From CBDCWA01 sp046048295 (GTDB lineage: Bacteria; Pseudomonadota; Alphaproteobacteria; Rhizobiales; Hyphomicrobiaceae): a stretch of 23,015 nt of DNA. Below, one piece after another: positions 16,134 through 22,998 of the stretch (positions within the stretch are counted from its first letter, which is position 1; every line of letters begins with the position of its first letter). The notes below the pieces were generated by a model that saw only the letters and a program-made list of their open reading frames with translations, was not told the DNA's origin and made no database searches. The stretch is from NCBI GenBank assembly GCA_046048295.1, contig JBJOGJ010000037.1:1-23015 (forward strand), in the 5' to 3' direction. The translations under genes and the position numbers were made by a program.

Positions 16134-17573
16134 TCAGCTCCGGCCGGAGACACGATCTGAAAACTCAGTCCTACCGCCCGAAGACAGGATGCGCGCCTGT
16201 CCAATCCAGTCCTCGCGCTCGATGCGGTCCTTGAAATCCAGGCCTTGCGAGACGCGTTCGATGTCGCTTGCCGTCCAAGCGGCGATCTGGTCATGGTGCC
16301 ATACGCCCATGGCGTTCAGCTTCTTTTCGATGAGGACGCCGATGCCGCGGATCAACTTGAGATCGTCGTGGCCTCCGGGAGGTGGCTCCGACAGTACCGG
16401 TTCGGCGCCAAGCACGAAGGGCACGAGCGCTTTCGAGCTCCCTGAAATTTCCGTTGCCTGGTGCGGATGTCCAAGCGAAAGGTTGCGTGCCTGCCCGATC
16501 CAATTCTCGCGCTCGATGCGCCCTGGCACGCCAAGCAAGGCTTCCAGGCTTTCCAGTGCACCTGGCTTCCAGGCGGCAATCTGGCTGAAGCGGTATATGC
16601 CCTGATTGTTTAGGAAACGCTGGATCTCGTCATTGATCCCGTCGATCGCCGTCAGGTCGTCCCGATAATGTAGTGCGGCGGGCAGATCCGCCGGTGCCAC
16701 CGAATTGTCCGGTCGCGGGGATTGATCGCGGCGGGGGACTTCTTGAGCGCGCTGCTCCGCGTAGGTAGTCGTGCCCCCCTCGGCCAGGATCTTGGCTTGT
16801 TCGATCCAGTTCTGCCGCGCTATCCGCCCGCTTTCGCCCAACAGCGTTTCGACGCGGTCAACATCAGCCGCCGTCCAGCCTGCGATCCGCTCAAATGTCG
16901 AAGCGCCATTGCGACGAAGCAGTCGCGCCACCGACGCATCGATGCCTTGAATGTTCTCGAGATCATCGACCCGCTGATTGCTCTCGATCGTTGCGGCGAC
17001 ACTTGCCAGACCGCTGGTGCCAGCAGCGACGGGCATAACGATCTGCTCCGGGCCGTTGGCTCGACGCGCCACAGCCGCCGCTGCTGCGGCTGCAACGGCG
17101 ACTGCTGTCGGCAAACCAGCGTCGGACGGGCGCTGCGGCGATTTCGGCTCTGGGTCCGGTTCCGCTACGACAACTGGCGGATCGGCCGCGATCTCCATTT
17201 CCGAGGAACGCTCGGTCTCAGCAGCCCTGGCGACTGCATGGATTGCTCTTACACGGCGCGAGACATCGGGATCGGTTGGCGCCGGTGCGGCGGCGCCAGG
17301 TTCGCCGACGAGGGCGCGCTCGAAGCGGTTGGATGGCGGGGGCGTATACGGTGCCGTTGGTGCGTCGGATGAGGGTGCGGGAGCTCTAGATTGTGCCGGC
17401 ACGGGAAGCGGGGGACGCCTGGCCACATCCGCGGGCGGATCGGAAGCCTCGAAGGCGGGCGCCATTTCCCGGGGACGCCAGAACAGTGTGCGCCTGATCA
17501 GGCAGGCGATCCAGGCTCCGAGAAAATATGCTGCGAGCAAGAGCAGCGCCGTCTGCCAGAGAAGTGCCGTCAT
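16134..17573 (-). CDS. Membrane-anchored protein with three helix-hairpin-helix repeats (COG3743-like)
   Basis: The 479-residue product has one N-terminal membrane segment (about 5-25) followed by basic residues (R-R near 27-28, R33, R35), predicting that the rest lies in the cytoplasm. A long Pro/Ala-rich acidic linker follows, with an Ala run at 156-170. Then come three copies of a module of about 64 residues, at 203-266, 305-368 and 403-466. Each reads roughly D-D-L-x-x-I-x-G-I, then I-A-x-W and ends R-I-x-R-x-x-W-I-x-Q-A. This is the helix-hairpin-helix unit also found as a C-terminal extension on alphaproteobacterial NuoE and ribosomal L21. Copy 1 is the most diverged. Such folds often bind DNA, but binding is not shown here. 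The ATG at 17573 follows AGGGAG. It is the last gene of a three-gene group with the OmpA/BON protein. Confidence 0.85.
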   Translation of the reverse strand: MTALLWQTALLLLAAYFLGAWIACLIRRTLFWRPREMAPAFEASDPPADVARRPPLPVPAQSRAPAPSSDAPTAPYTPPPSNRFERALVGEPGAAAPAPTDPDVSRRVRAIHAVARAAETERSSEMEIAADPPVVVAEPDPEPKSPQRPSDAGLPTAVAVAAAAAAAVARRANGPEQIVMPVAAGTSGLASVAATIESNQRVDDLENIQGIDASVARLLRRNGASTFERIAGWTAADVDRVETLLGESGRIARQNWIEQAKILAEGGTTTYAEQRAQEVPRRDQSPRPDNSVAPADLPAALHYRDDLTAIDGINDEIQRFLNNQGIYRFSQIAAWKPGALESLEALLGVPGRIERENWIGQARNLSLGHPHQATEISGSSKALVPFVLGAEPVLSEPPPGGHDDLKLIRGIGVLIEKKLNAMGVWHHDQIAAWTASDIERVSQGLDFKDRIEREDWIGQARILSSGGRTEFSDRVSGRS

Positions 17574-17615
17574 CCCAAATATCTCCCTACGCCAAGCGTC
17601 GTCGGGGACAGCGGC

Positions 17616-17717
17616 TCAGTCCCCGGTCCGGCGCCCGCAGGAGTACCAACCGACAAATAGACCCACCGCGAACGCCGCGACTACATACCAGAAGAGTTTG
17701 ACGAACAAATAGTCCAT
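17616..17717 (-). CDS. 33-residue single-span membrane microprotein
   Basis: A short open frame encodes M-D-Y-L-F-V-K-L-F-W followed by a hydrophobic helix to about residue 26 and a basic end (R29, R30) before the stop. The helix carries G19-x-x-x-G23, a common helix-packing motif. The positive C-terminus predicts N-out, C-in topology. The start is supported by a very strong ribosome binding site, AGGGGGAG, five bases before the ATG. The same frame could open at 17771 to give 51 residues, but the added part is not membrane-like and that ATG lacks a good site. It sits 60 bp after the OmpA/BON stop and 42 bp before the helix-hairpin-helix gene, on the same strand. I recognise no named family. 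Function is unknown. Confidence 0.7.
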   Translation of the reverse strand: MDYLFVKLFWYVVAAFAVGLFVGWYSCGRRTGD

Positions 17718-17722
17718 AGTTT

Positions 17723-17730
17723 CTCCCCCT
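17723..17730 (-). promoter_or_regulatory. Strong Shine-Dalgarno site of the 33-aa microprotein
   Basis: On the minus strand the sequence AGGGGGAG ends five bases before the ATG at 17717. It is among the best ribosome binding sites in the window and is the main reason for calling the short frame a gene and for choosing this start over the one at 17771. Confidence 0.7.
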
Positions 17731-17777
17731 CGCGCTCGGATCTTCACGCATCGCAGGGCCATGGTCGCCATGCGCAG

Positions 17778-20360
17778 CTAATTCATTCTCACGGTGAAAT
17801 CTATGCGCCGGTTGAAGGCCTTGTTGGCCTTGGTTGTGTTAGGCACCGCCGGGCGGGCCTCACCATAGCCGATTGCCTTCAGGCGCCCAGCATCTATGCC
17901 GGACTTGATGAGGTAGCGCATGACGGCGCGCGCCCGGCGCTGGGACAATAGCTTGTTGCGGCCGGCAGGGCCGTCGCTATCGGCGTGTCCCTCGATTTCG
18001 ACAACTGCGGCGTTACAAACCTGGACCATGCGAGCGAGGCGGCGAAGTGTCGGATAACTTTCCGGAGTCAAATCGGCGCGGCCCCTGGCGAAGCTAATGC
18101 GGCCCTTTCGGACCGTCGTGCGCATGGCTTCACGGCACGTCTCCCCAAGACGCAGCTTGCGATCCTGCTCGTCAACGGCGCCAGAGGCTCCTTTGGCCAT
18201 GTCGCGCTGCAGTGCCGCGACAGCGCGGCCGGTATCGGCCTCCGCCAGTTCAGCGGCGCGCCGGGCGGTTTCGCGGCGACGACGTTCCGCCAATGTGGCT
18301 GCAGTTCTGGATGTCTCGGTCGTGGCCGCCGGCGGCGTCGATAGCCTCGCCGGCTCGCGTTCCGATGCTGCCCTGCGGTCGGCTTCAGCCTTTCTTGCAG
18401 CTTGAACCCGGCGTTGGGCATCGGCCTGACGCGCCTGTTCCTCTGCCGCCTTACGCGCGGCTGCTTCCTGCTTGCGCGCCTGTTCGGCCCGTGCCTCTTC
18501 GTCAGCGCGCTTGCGTGCCTCCCGTTCAGCCTCCTCGGCTTCAAGCTTCCGGCGCGCATCATCGGCTGCCTTACGCTTCGCCTCCTTGTCGGCCCAAAGC
18601 ATCGCAGCAGACCGGACACGGACGGTATCAACTCCTTTGTAGCCGTGCGGAAGATCCCGCTTGAGGCTTTCCTTCACGGCGGCGGCCGTCACGGTGTCCG
18701 GTGCCTCGCCGCTGATGGTGAGAACCTGACCCTCGATGCCTGCCGTACCTTCCCGCAATTTTGCCAGGATATCGAGCCCGGCCATCGCCACCTGCGGCCA
18801 CTTAGCACTCAGTGCGGACTTGACGGTCGTCTGGTCACGCACCGGAATGGAAGGAAACAGCTCTTTGGCGCGCGCAACGAGTTTGCCCTGCGTTGCCTTG
18901 TCCGGCACCTCGCCCACAAGCGAAAGGCCATCTGCATCGCGGTGCGCCGACCAGGTCAGATCCGGCTCGGGAAGTTCGATCAACGCGATCTTGGCAACGA
19001 GATCGCACGTTCGGTTCGTGGCAGCCCGGACCGTCGCCGTGGTTTCCTCGATCAAGGCTTCATCCGACGTCTGCCCACTTAGATCGAGGCGGCGGTTCGT
19101 CAAGACCAGCTTGCCTCCGCCGATCCTCGCCAAGCCGCCAAGGCCAGCCTTGAGGCAGGCCAGCCAGCCCTTGTCCGCGCCGGCACCAAGCTGGGTATCA
19201 TCGCGCACCGGCCCTTTCGCCACGGCCTTTATGGCGCTCAACACCGCAGCCCGCGCATCCTCGCCTGGAACATGCCCGGTCAGGCGGCCCCCAGCTTCGG
19301 AAAGCTCCACAACCGTGACGTAGGGATCGACCGTCGGGATAGCCGGTTGCCGGAAGGTGATCTGGTCGTGCACCTCGAATGACGGCGGTACCTGCTCCCT
19401 CAGTGCGCGACTGACGCGACTCGCAGTCTGTTCCTTTTCAGCGATACCGCGCAGGACGAGTTTGTGGTCCGAATTCTCTATCTGGCCTTCGAGGAGTTCT
19501 GCCAGCCGTGACATCGCCCGCATGACAGCGAGCTGCCAATCGCGCGGCTCCCCGGTCGCGGTGACCATACGGTCGATGATGGTTGCCTTCGGGAATGTCC
19601 GCTTGGCATGGGCAAAGATCTCGTCGCGCTGGCGCTCGTCTGGAACATGCCCAGTCAATTCAAGCTGATTGTTGCGGTACGTCGCGCCCCAACCGTATGG
19701 CGAGACGGTCGGCGGCAGCACCTTTTCGTCTTTGAGACGAATACCGCCCGGCAAACTCTGGGCAAGTTCCCGGCGCACAAGCCGATAGTCGCCCGTCGTG
19801 CCGGCGCGACCCTCAACAGCCAACTGATGACCTTCAAGTTCCACGCGACCGCTCGACAACCGCCCCAGCTGCCCCATGGCAAAGCGGGCGCCCGACATCC
19901 ATTCCGGTCGCTCTTCTGCCAATCGAGCCACTACCATACGATCGTCTATGGAATGGTTCGGGAACCTGCTGCGCGCCATTTCAACCAGTTGGCCGCGCGC
20001 GTCTTCGCTCGGGACATAGCCGGTCAGACGGACCGTTTCGCTTTCCCGGAGAGCAGACCACAGCAGGTTCCTCGGAAGCGAAAGAACTGCATGGTTGTCG
20101 ACGACGCGAACGCCCCATACGGTGTTTGCCACCTCGGCGGCGCGCCGACGCTCCTCTTCACTGGTCGTGTGTCCAATCAGGACTCCGTCGCGCCCTGTGA
20201 AGCCAGCGGAGGCCCACGGCAAACCCGCAGACGCCAGCTTCTCTCCGGCGCGCAGACGAAGATCGGCCTGGATGGCTTGGTGCTCGCCCATCATGGCGAG
20301 CCACAACAGCATCGTCAGCGGGATCAGGCCCCACATCCACCGGCCAGGATGACACCTCAT
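17778..20360 (-). CDS. Membrane-anchored protein with BON-like repeats, coiled coil and OmpA peptidoglycan-binding domain
   Basis: The 860-residue product has one membrane segment at about 8-26, preceded by basic residues, so the bulk should be periplasmic. A BON-like segment at 34-95 is followed by four related units at about 109-185, 232-306, 358-431 and 479-553. Each opens near L-x-G-x-V-P-x-x, has a central F-P-x-x-x-I-x-D-x-M type segment, and closes with a G-x-x-L-x-L-x-G strand. Residues 590-710 form a highly charged Ala/Arg/Glu/Lys coiled coil. An OmpA C-terminal domain covers about 755-860, with E-I-E-G-H-A-D-S-D-G and L-S-Q-R-R-A-R-A-V, the peptidoglycan-binding signature, and ends R-R-I-D-F-T-V. 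The ATG at 20360 follows GAGAGG; an open extension to 20489 is not protein-like. The plan recalls mycobacterial ArfA (TM-BON-OmpA). Function is unknown. Confidence 0.88.
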   Translation of the reverse strand: MRCHPGRWMWGLIPLTMLLWLAMMGEHQAIQADLRLRAGEKLASAGLPWASAGFTGRDGVLIGHTTSEEERRRAAEVANTVWGVRVVDNHAVLSLPRNLLWSALRESETVRLTGYVPSEDARGQLVEMARSRFPNHSIDDRMVVARLAEERPEWMSGARFAMGQLGRLSSGRVELEGHQLAVEGRAGTTGDYRLVRRELAQSLPGGIRLKDEKVLPPTVSPYGWGATYRNNQLELTGHVPDERQRDEIFAHAKRTFPKATIIDRMVTATGEPRDWQLAVMRAMSRLAELLEGQIENSDHKLVLRGIAEKEQTASRVSRALREQVPPSFEVHDQITFRQPAIPTVDPYVTVVELSEAGGRLTGHVPGEDARAAVLSAIKAVAKGPVRDDTQLGAGADKGWLACLKAGLGGLARIGGGKLVLTNRRLDLSGQTSDEALIEETTATVRAATNRTCDLVAKIALIELPEPDLTWSAHRDADGLSLVGEVPDKATQGKLVARAKELFPSIPVRDQTTVKSALSAKWPQVAMAGLDILAKLREGTAGIEGQVLTISGEAPDTVTAAAVKESLKRDLPHGYKGVDTVRVRSAAMLWADKEAKRKAADDARRKLEAEEAEREARKRADEEARAEQARKQEAAARKAAEEQARQADAQRRVQAARKAEADRRAASEREPARLSTPPAATTETSRTAATLAERRRRETARRAAELAEADTGRAVAALQRDMAKGASGAVDEQDRKLRLGETCREAMRTTVRKGRISFARGRADLTPESYPTLRRLARMVQVCNAAVVEIEGHADSDGPAGRNKLLSQRRARAVMRYLIKSGIDAGRLKAIGYGEARPAVPNTTKANKAFNRRIDFTVRMN

Positions 20361-20445
20361 ACTCAACCTCTCACCCTCGCCGGGTCTCACGCTCCGATGC
20401 CTGCAGACCGGCGACGGCATTCGTCGCGTCGCGCTACTTGTAGGC

Positions 20446-20451
20446 ATTATA
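20446..20451 (-). promoter_or_regulatory. Candidate -10 box (TATAAT) for the OmpA/BON operon
   Basis: A perfect TATAAT lies on the minus strand 85 bp before the OmpA/BON ATG. The hexamer 17 bp upstream, TTCCAA, is a poor -35, so this is a candidate only. It implies an untranslated leader of about 78 nt. Confidence 0.45.
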
Positions 20452-20500
20452 GTCAACGCAACGGGACATTGGAAGCGTGGAAGGCGCACGAGGGACGCAA

Positions 20501-20529
20501 CTAACTTCCTGAACTTGAACAGAAGTTAG
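20501..20529. repeat. 8-bp perfect inverted repeat between the lipoprotein and OmpA/BON genes
   Basis: CTAACTTC at 20501-20508 and GAAGTTAG at 20522-20529 are exact complements separated by 13 bases. The site lies 28 bp beyond the lipoprotein stop and about 50 bp upstream of the TATAAT box. No T-run follows on the minus strand, so an operator is as likely as a terminator. Confidence 0.5.
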
Positions 20530-20557
20530 CAGCAATAGAGGCAACCGGTCGCGCTAG

Positions 20558-20884
20558 TCAGACGCCTGAAGTCGGAGGCGCGGGTGGGCCAGCCGACGGT
20601 GCTTCTGGGGGAGCAGCGGAAGGTGGCGCGGCACCATAGTTCGGGCTAAAGGGTTCACTCGGATCGTCTGGAAGGCGCTGCCTCCTGGTCCGTGGAGGCA
20701 ATTGGGACGGAAGGCCGTCAGCCTCAATCTCGACCCGCTCTGGTGCGCGAACTGCTACGGCCGGCGCTGGACCGCCGACGCCTGCTGCCTGGGACCAGTC
20801 GGTATTCTGACCCGAATGGCCGCAACCCGAGAAGAACACTGCCAGTAGGAGGACGGCTCCTGCCGGATACACTGCACAACGCAT
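20558..20884 (-). CDS. Small proline-rich lipoprotein
   Basis: The 108-residue product starts with a lipoprotein signal peptide: M-R-C, a hydrophobic stretch A-V-L-L-L-A-V-F-F, then F-S-G-C with the lipid-bearing cysteine at residue 21. The mature part has no recognisable domain. It is rich in Pro, Ala and Gly, with Arg-rich spots in the middle (P-P-R-T-R-R-Q-R) and a Pro/Ala tail, so it is probably disordered and envelope-associated. The ATG at 20884 follows GGAGTAGGAA. It lies 197 bp upstream of the OmpA/BON gene on the same strand, with a TATAAT box and an inverted repeat between them, so it may be a separate transcript. I do not recognise a named family. Confidence 0.7.
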   Translation of the reverse strand: MRCAVYPAGAVLLLAVFFSGCGHSGQNTDWSQAAGVGGPAPAVAVRAPERVEIEADGLPSQLPPRTRRQRLPDDPSEPFSPNYGAAPPSAAPPEAPSAGPPAPPTSGV

Positions 20885-21035
20885 TTCCTACTCCACAAAC
20901 GCATACCTACAGGCCGGCTTCGTACTTGCGACCACTCGTTTCAGTGTAAGCACCGAGTTGGTTAATGGAGCGTTAGCTGGCGTCCCGAAAACGACCGATG
21001 GGCAAATTTCAGGCCCTGTCGATCGCCGTTCTGCA

Positions 21036-21064
21036 CATGAACTGAGCATGAACGGGGCATTCAG
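21036..21064. repeat. Three 11-bp-phased repeats upstream of the lipoprotein gene
   Basis: CATGAAC occurs at 21036-21042 and 21047-21053, and a related CATTCAG at 21058-21064. The starts are exactly 11 bp apart, about one DNA helical turn. Read on the minus strand they are TTCATG-type half-sites 150-180 bp before the lipoprotein ATG. This arrangement is typical of tandem response-regulator sites. Confidence 0.45.
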
Positions 21065-21131
21065 GCTCGATTAAATTTGGCATGGCTAATTTGGAGTTAC
21101 CCTGCAATCAATCTTCCCCGGCGTGATCCAC

Positions 21132-21162
21132 GGGGGTGCAAAGCGCAGGGTCTTGCACCCCC
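21132..21162 (-). terminator. GC-rich hairpin downstream of threonine aldolase
   Basis: GGGGGTGCAA (21132-21141) and TTGCACCCCC (21153-21162) form a perfect 10-bp stem with an 11-nt loop, starting 25 nt after the aldolase stop. No T-run follows on the minus strand, so it may protect the 3' end or act with another factor rather than be a classical intrinsic terminator. Confidence 0.55.
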
Positions 21163-21187
21163 TCCCTTCTCCCCCTCCAGTCGCACT

Positions 21188-22228
21188 TCAACCAATGCGC
21201 ACGATCTCGGCCAGCGCGTCGGCTGCTTCCTCAACGCCCTGACGGTCAACGCCCAGGTGCGTCACTGCCCGCATGCGGGTAGCCGTTTCGGCGCCGATGC
21301 GAATGGCGCGGTCGTGGAGGCGGCGCGCGATGTCCGGCGCCGCCAATCCGGTCGCTCCGACGTCGAAGAACACCAGGTTCGTTTCCACCCGAGGCTGAGC
21401 CAACTCGATGCCGTCGATGGCGGCAAGGCGATCGGCGAAGATCCTGGCGTTGGCATGATCCTCGGCGAGTCGTTCGATGTTGTTGTCCAGGGCATAAAGC
21501 CCGGCTGCAGCGATTATACCAGCCTGGCGCATGGCTCCGCCCAGACGGTGCTTCCAGACATTGGCGCGAGATATGAAGTCGTTGGAGCCAGCCAGTACTG
21601 CACCGACCGGACAACCAAGTCCCTTGGACAGGTCCAGCCAGACGCTATCAAGCTTGGGGGTGTAGATCGAAGCAGCCTCGCCCGAGGCAACCACCGCGTT
21701 CATAAGCCTGGCTCCATCCATGTGGACGAGGAGGCCGGCCGCCCGCGCGGCAGTGGCGACTTCGGCAATCGTTGCCGCCGGCCAGACCGTGCCGCCGCCG
21801 CGGTTCGATGTCTGCTCGATCGAGACGAGGCGACTCACAGGTGCCTTGACGCCGGCTTGCCGGATCGCATTGTCCAAGTCCAAGGCGCCGAAGACGCCAT
21901 CAGGAGTCTGGATACTGCGCACCAATGCACCCGCGAGTACCGCGGCACCAGCCCCCTCCGAGGTCAGGATATGCGCACTCTCCGCCGCAATGATCTCGTC
22001 GCCGGGGCGGCAGTGGCTGGCGATCGCAATCTGGTTGCACATAGTACCAGATGGCAGGAACAGCGCAGATTCCTGGCCGAGCAGGTCCGCAACCCGTCGG
22101 CAGAGGGCATTGACGGTCGGGTCCTCACCGAGTTGCTCATCTCCAACCTCCGCTTCGGCCATTGCCCTGCGCATGGCTGCCGTTGGCCGCGTTGCCGTAT
22201 CACTTACGAGGTCTATTCGGATTTTCAT
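21188..22228 (-). CDS. Low-specificity L-threonine aldolase
   Basis: This pyridoxal-phosphate enzyme splits L-threonine (and allo-threonine) into glycine and acetaldehyde. The product starting at 22228 has 346 residues. Visible landmarks are the N-terminal D-L-V-S-D-T-A-T-R-P-T, F-L-P-S-G-T-M-C-N at 57-65, ring-stacking H86 in A-E-S-A-H-I, cofactor-contacting D171 and R174 in H-M-D-G-A-R, and Schiff-base lysine K202 in D-L-S-K-G-L-G-C-P-V-G. This is a fold-type I beta-elimination aldolase of the LtaE group. I prefer the ATG at 22228 because GAGAG lies six bases before it; ATGs at 22234 and 22285 are in frame. It is divergent from the superoxide dismutase gene. Confidence 0.94.
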   Translation of the reverse strand: MKIRIDLVSDTATRPTAAMRRAMAEAEVGDEQLGEDPTVNALCRRVADLLGQESALFLPSGTMCNQIAIASHCRPGDEIIAAESAHILTSEGAGAAVLAGALVRSIQTPDGVFGALDLDNAIRQAGVKAPVSRLVSIEQTSNRGGGTVWPAATIAEVATAARAAGLLVHMDGARLMNAVVASGEAASIYTPKLDSVWLDLSKGLGCPVGAVLAGSNDFISRANVWKHRLGGAMRQAGIIAAAGLYALDNNIERLAEDHANARIFADRLAAIDGIELAQPRVETNLVFFDVGATGLAAPDIARRLHDRAIRIGAETATRMRAVTHLGVDRQGVEEAADALAEIVRIG

Positions 22229-22297
22229 TTCCATCTCTCGTTTCCGTGCGCGGGGAACTCGTGTCCCCTCGGCGCATTGCACCATGACAGCCCGAAC

Positions 22298-22357
22298 CGG
22301 TTAAGCCCAGATTGCTGCGGGCATCGTTTGCCAACCCGCGCCCAAGCGGTTAAACCC
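22298..22357. repeat. Direct repeat in the aldolase/sod divergent region
   Basis: CGGTTAAGCCC at 22298-22308 recurs as CGGTTAAACCC at 22347-22357 (one mismatch, 49 bp apart) between the divergent starts. A separate short inverted repeat, GGGGA/TCCCC, lies at 22252-22268. Either could be a regulatory site or chance. Confidence 0.35.
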
Positions 22358-22407
22358 GTGACTCCTCAGATTTACGCCTTCCAACGCCAAACCAACGGAG
22401 ATGACCA

Positions 22408-22998
22408 ATGTCCCTGTCGCTTCCGGCTCTGCCCTACGCCTACGACGCTCTCCAGCCCTACATGTCGAAAGAGACTCTGGAGTACCACCACGACAAGCAC
22501 CATCAGGCCTATGTCGACAACGGCACAAAGCTGCTCGCCGGCTCCGGCTTCGAGGGCAAGAGCCTCGAAGACATGCAGAAGGCGATCTACGACGCCAAGA
22601 ACCAGCCGCTGATCAACAACGTCGGCCAGCACTACAACCACCTGCACTTCTGGAACTGGATGAAGCCGAACGGCGGCGGCAACAAACTTCCCGGCAAGCT
22701 CGAGAAGCTGGTTCAGGATTACGGTGGATTTGACAAGATGCGCGCCGACTTCATCAATGCTGGTATTACGCAGTTCGGCTCCGGCTGGGCCTGGCTCGTG
22801 GTCAAGGGCGGCAAGCTCGAGGTCACCAAGACCGCCAACGGCGAGAATCCGCTGATGATGGGCGTCAAGCCGATCCTGGGCTGCGATGTATGGGAGCACT
22901 CCTACTACATCGACTACCGGAATGCGCGGCCGAAATACCTCGAGGCCTTCATCGACAACATGGTCAACTGGGAATACGTCGAGCAAATGATGGGCTGA
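22408..22998 (+). CDS. sodB: Superoxide dismutase, iron-type (Fe/Mn family)
   Basis: This enzyme converts superoxide to oxygen and hydrogen peroxide. The 196-residue product has all four metal ligands of the Fe/Mn family: H27, H78, D160 and H164, the last two in G-C-D-V-W-E-H-S-Y-Y-I-D-Y. The outer-sphere glutamine is Q74 in N-N-V-G-Q-H-Y-N-H, the N-terminal-domain position used by iron enzymes. The position where manganese enzymes keep Gln is Gly here (T-A-N-G-E-N-P). So iron, or possibly either metal, is the likely cofactor. There is no signal peptide, so it is cytoplasmic. GGAG lies about 7 nt before the ATG. The gene ends 17 bp before the window edge. Confidence 0.96.
   Translation: MSLSLPALPYAYDALQPYMSKETLEYHHDKHHQAYVDNGTKLLAGSGFEGKSLEDMQKAIYDAKNQPLINNVGQHYNHLHFWNWMKPNGGGNKLPGKLEKLVQDYGGFDKMRADFINAGITQFGSGWAWLVVKGGKLEVTKTANGENPLMMGVKPILGCDVWEHSYYIDYRNARPKYLEAFIDNMVNWEYVEQMMG

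Larger units (their letters stand above)
20885..21187. other. Intergenic region between the threonine aldolase and lipoprotein genes
   Basis: This 303-bp non-coding stretch holds a GC-rich hairpin just after the aldolase stop (21132-21162) and a group of 11-bp-spaced repeats (21036-21064) that may belong to the lipoprotein promoter. I found no additional gene with a good ribosome binding site and no tRNA. Confidence 0.6.

Noticed and set aside
16138..16149. 12-bp palindrome CTCCGGCCGGAG at the end of the helix-hairpin-helix gene
   Set aside because: It has no loop and lies within the final codons of a coding region, so chance in GC-rich DNA is the simplest explanation.
19608..20504. Long plus-strand 298-codon frame opposite the OmpA/BON gene
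   Set aside because: It is antisense to a gene with clear domains. Long antisense frames are common opposite GC-rich coding sequence, and the product shows no motif.
21077..22612. Long plus-strand 511-codon frame opposite the threonine aldolase gene and running into sodB
   Set aside because: It is a shadow of the aldolase coding frame. It crosses into the sodB gene out of frame and has no recognisable domain.
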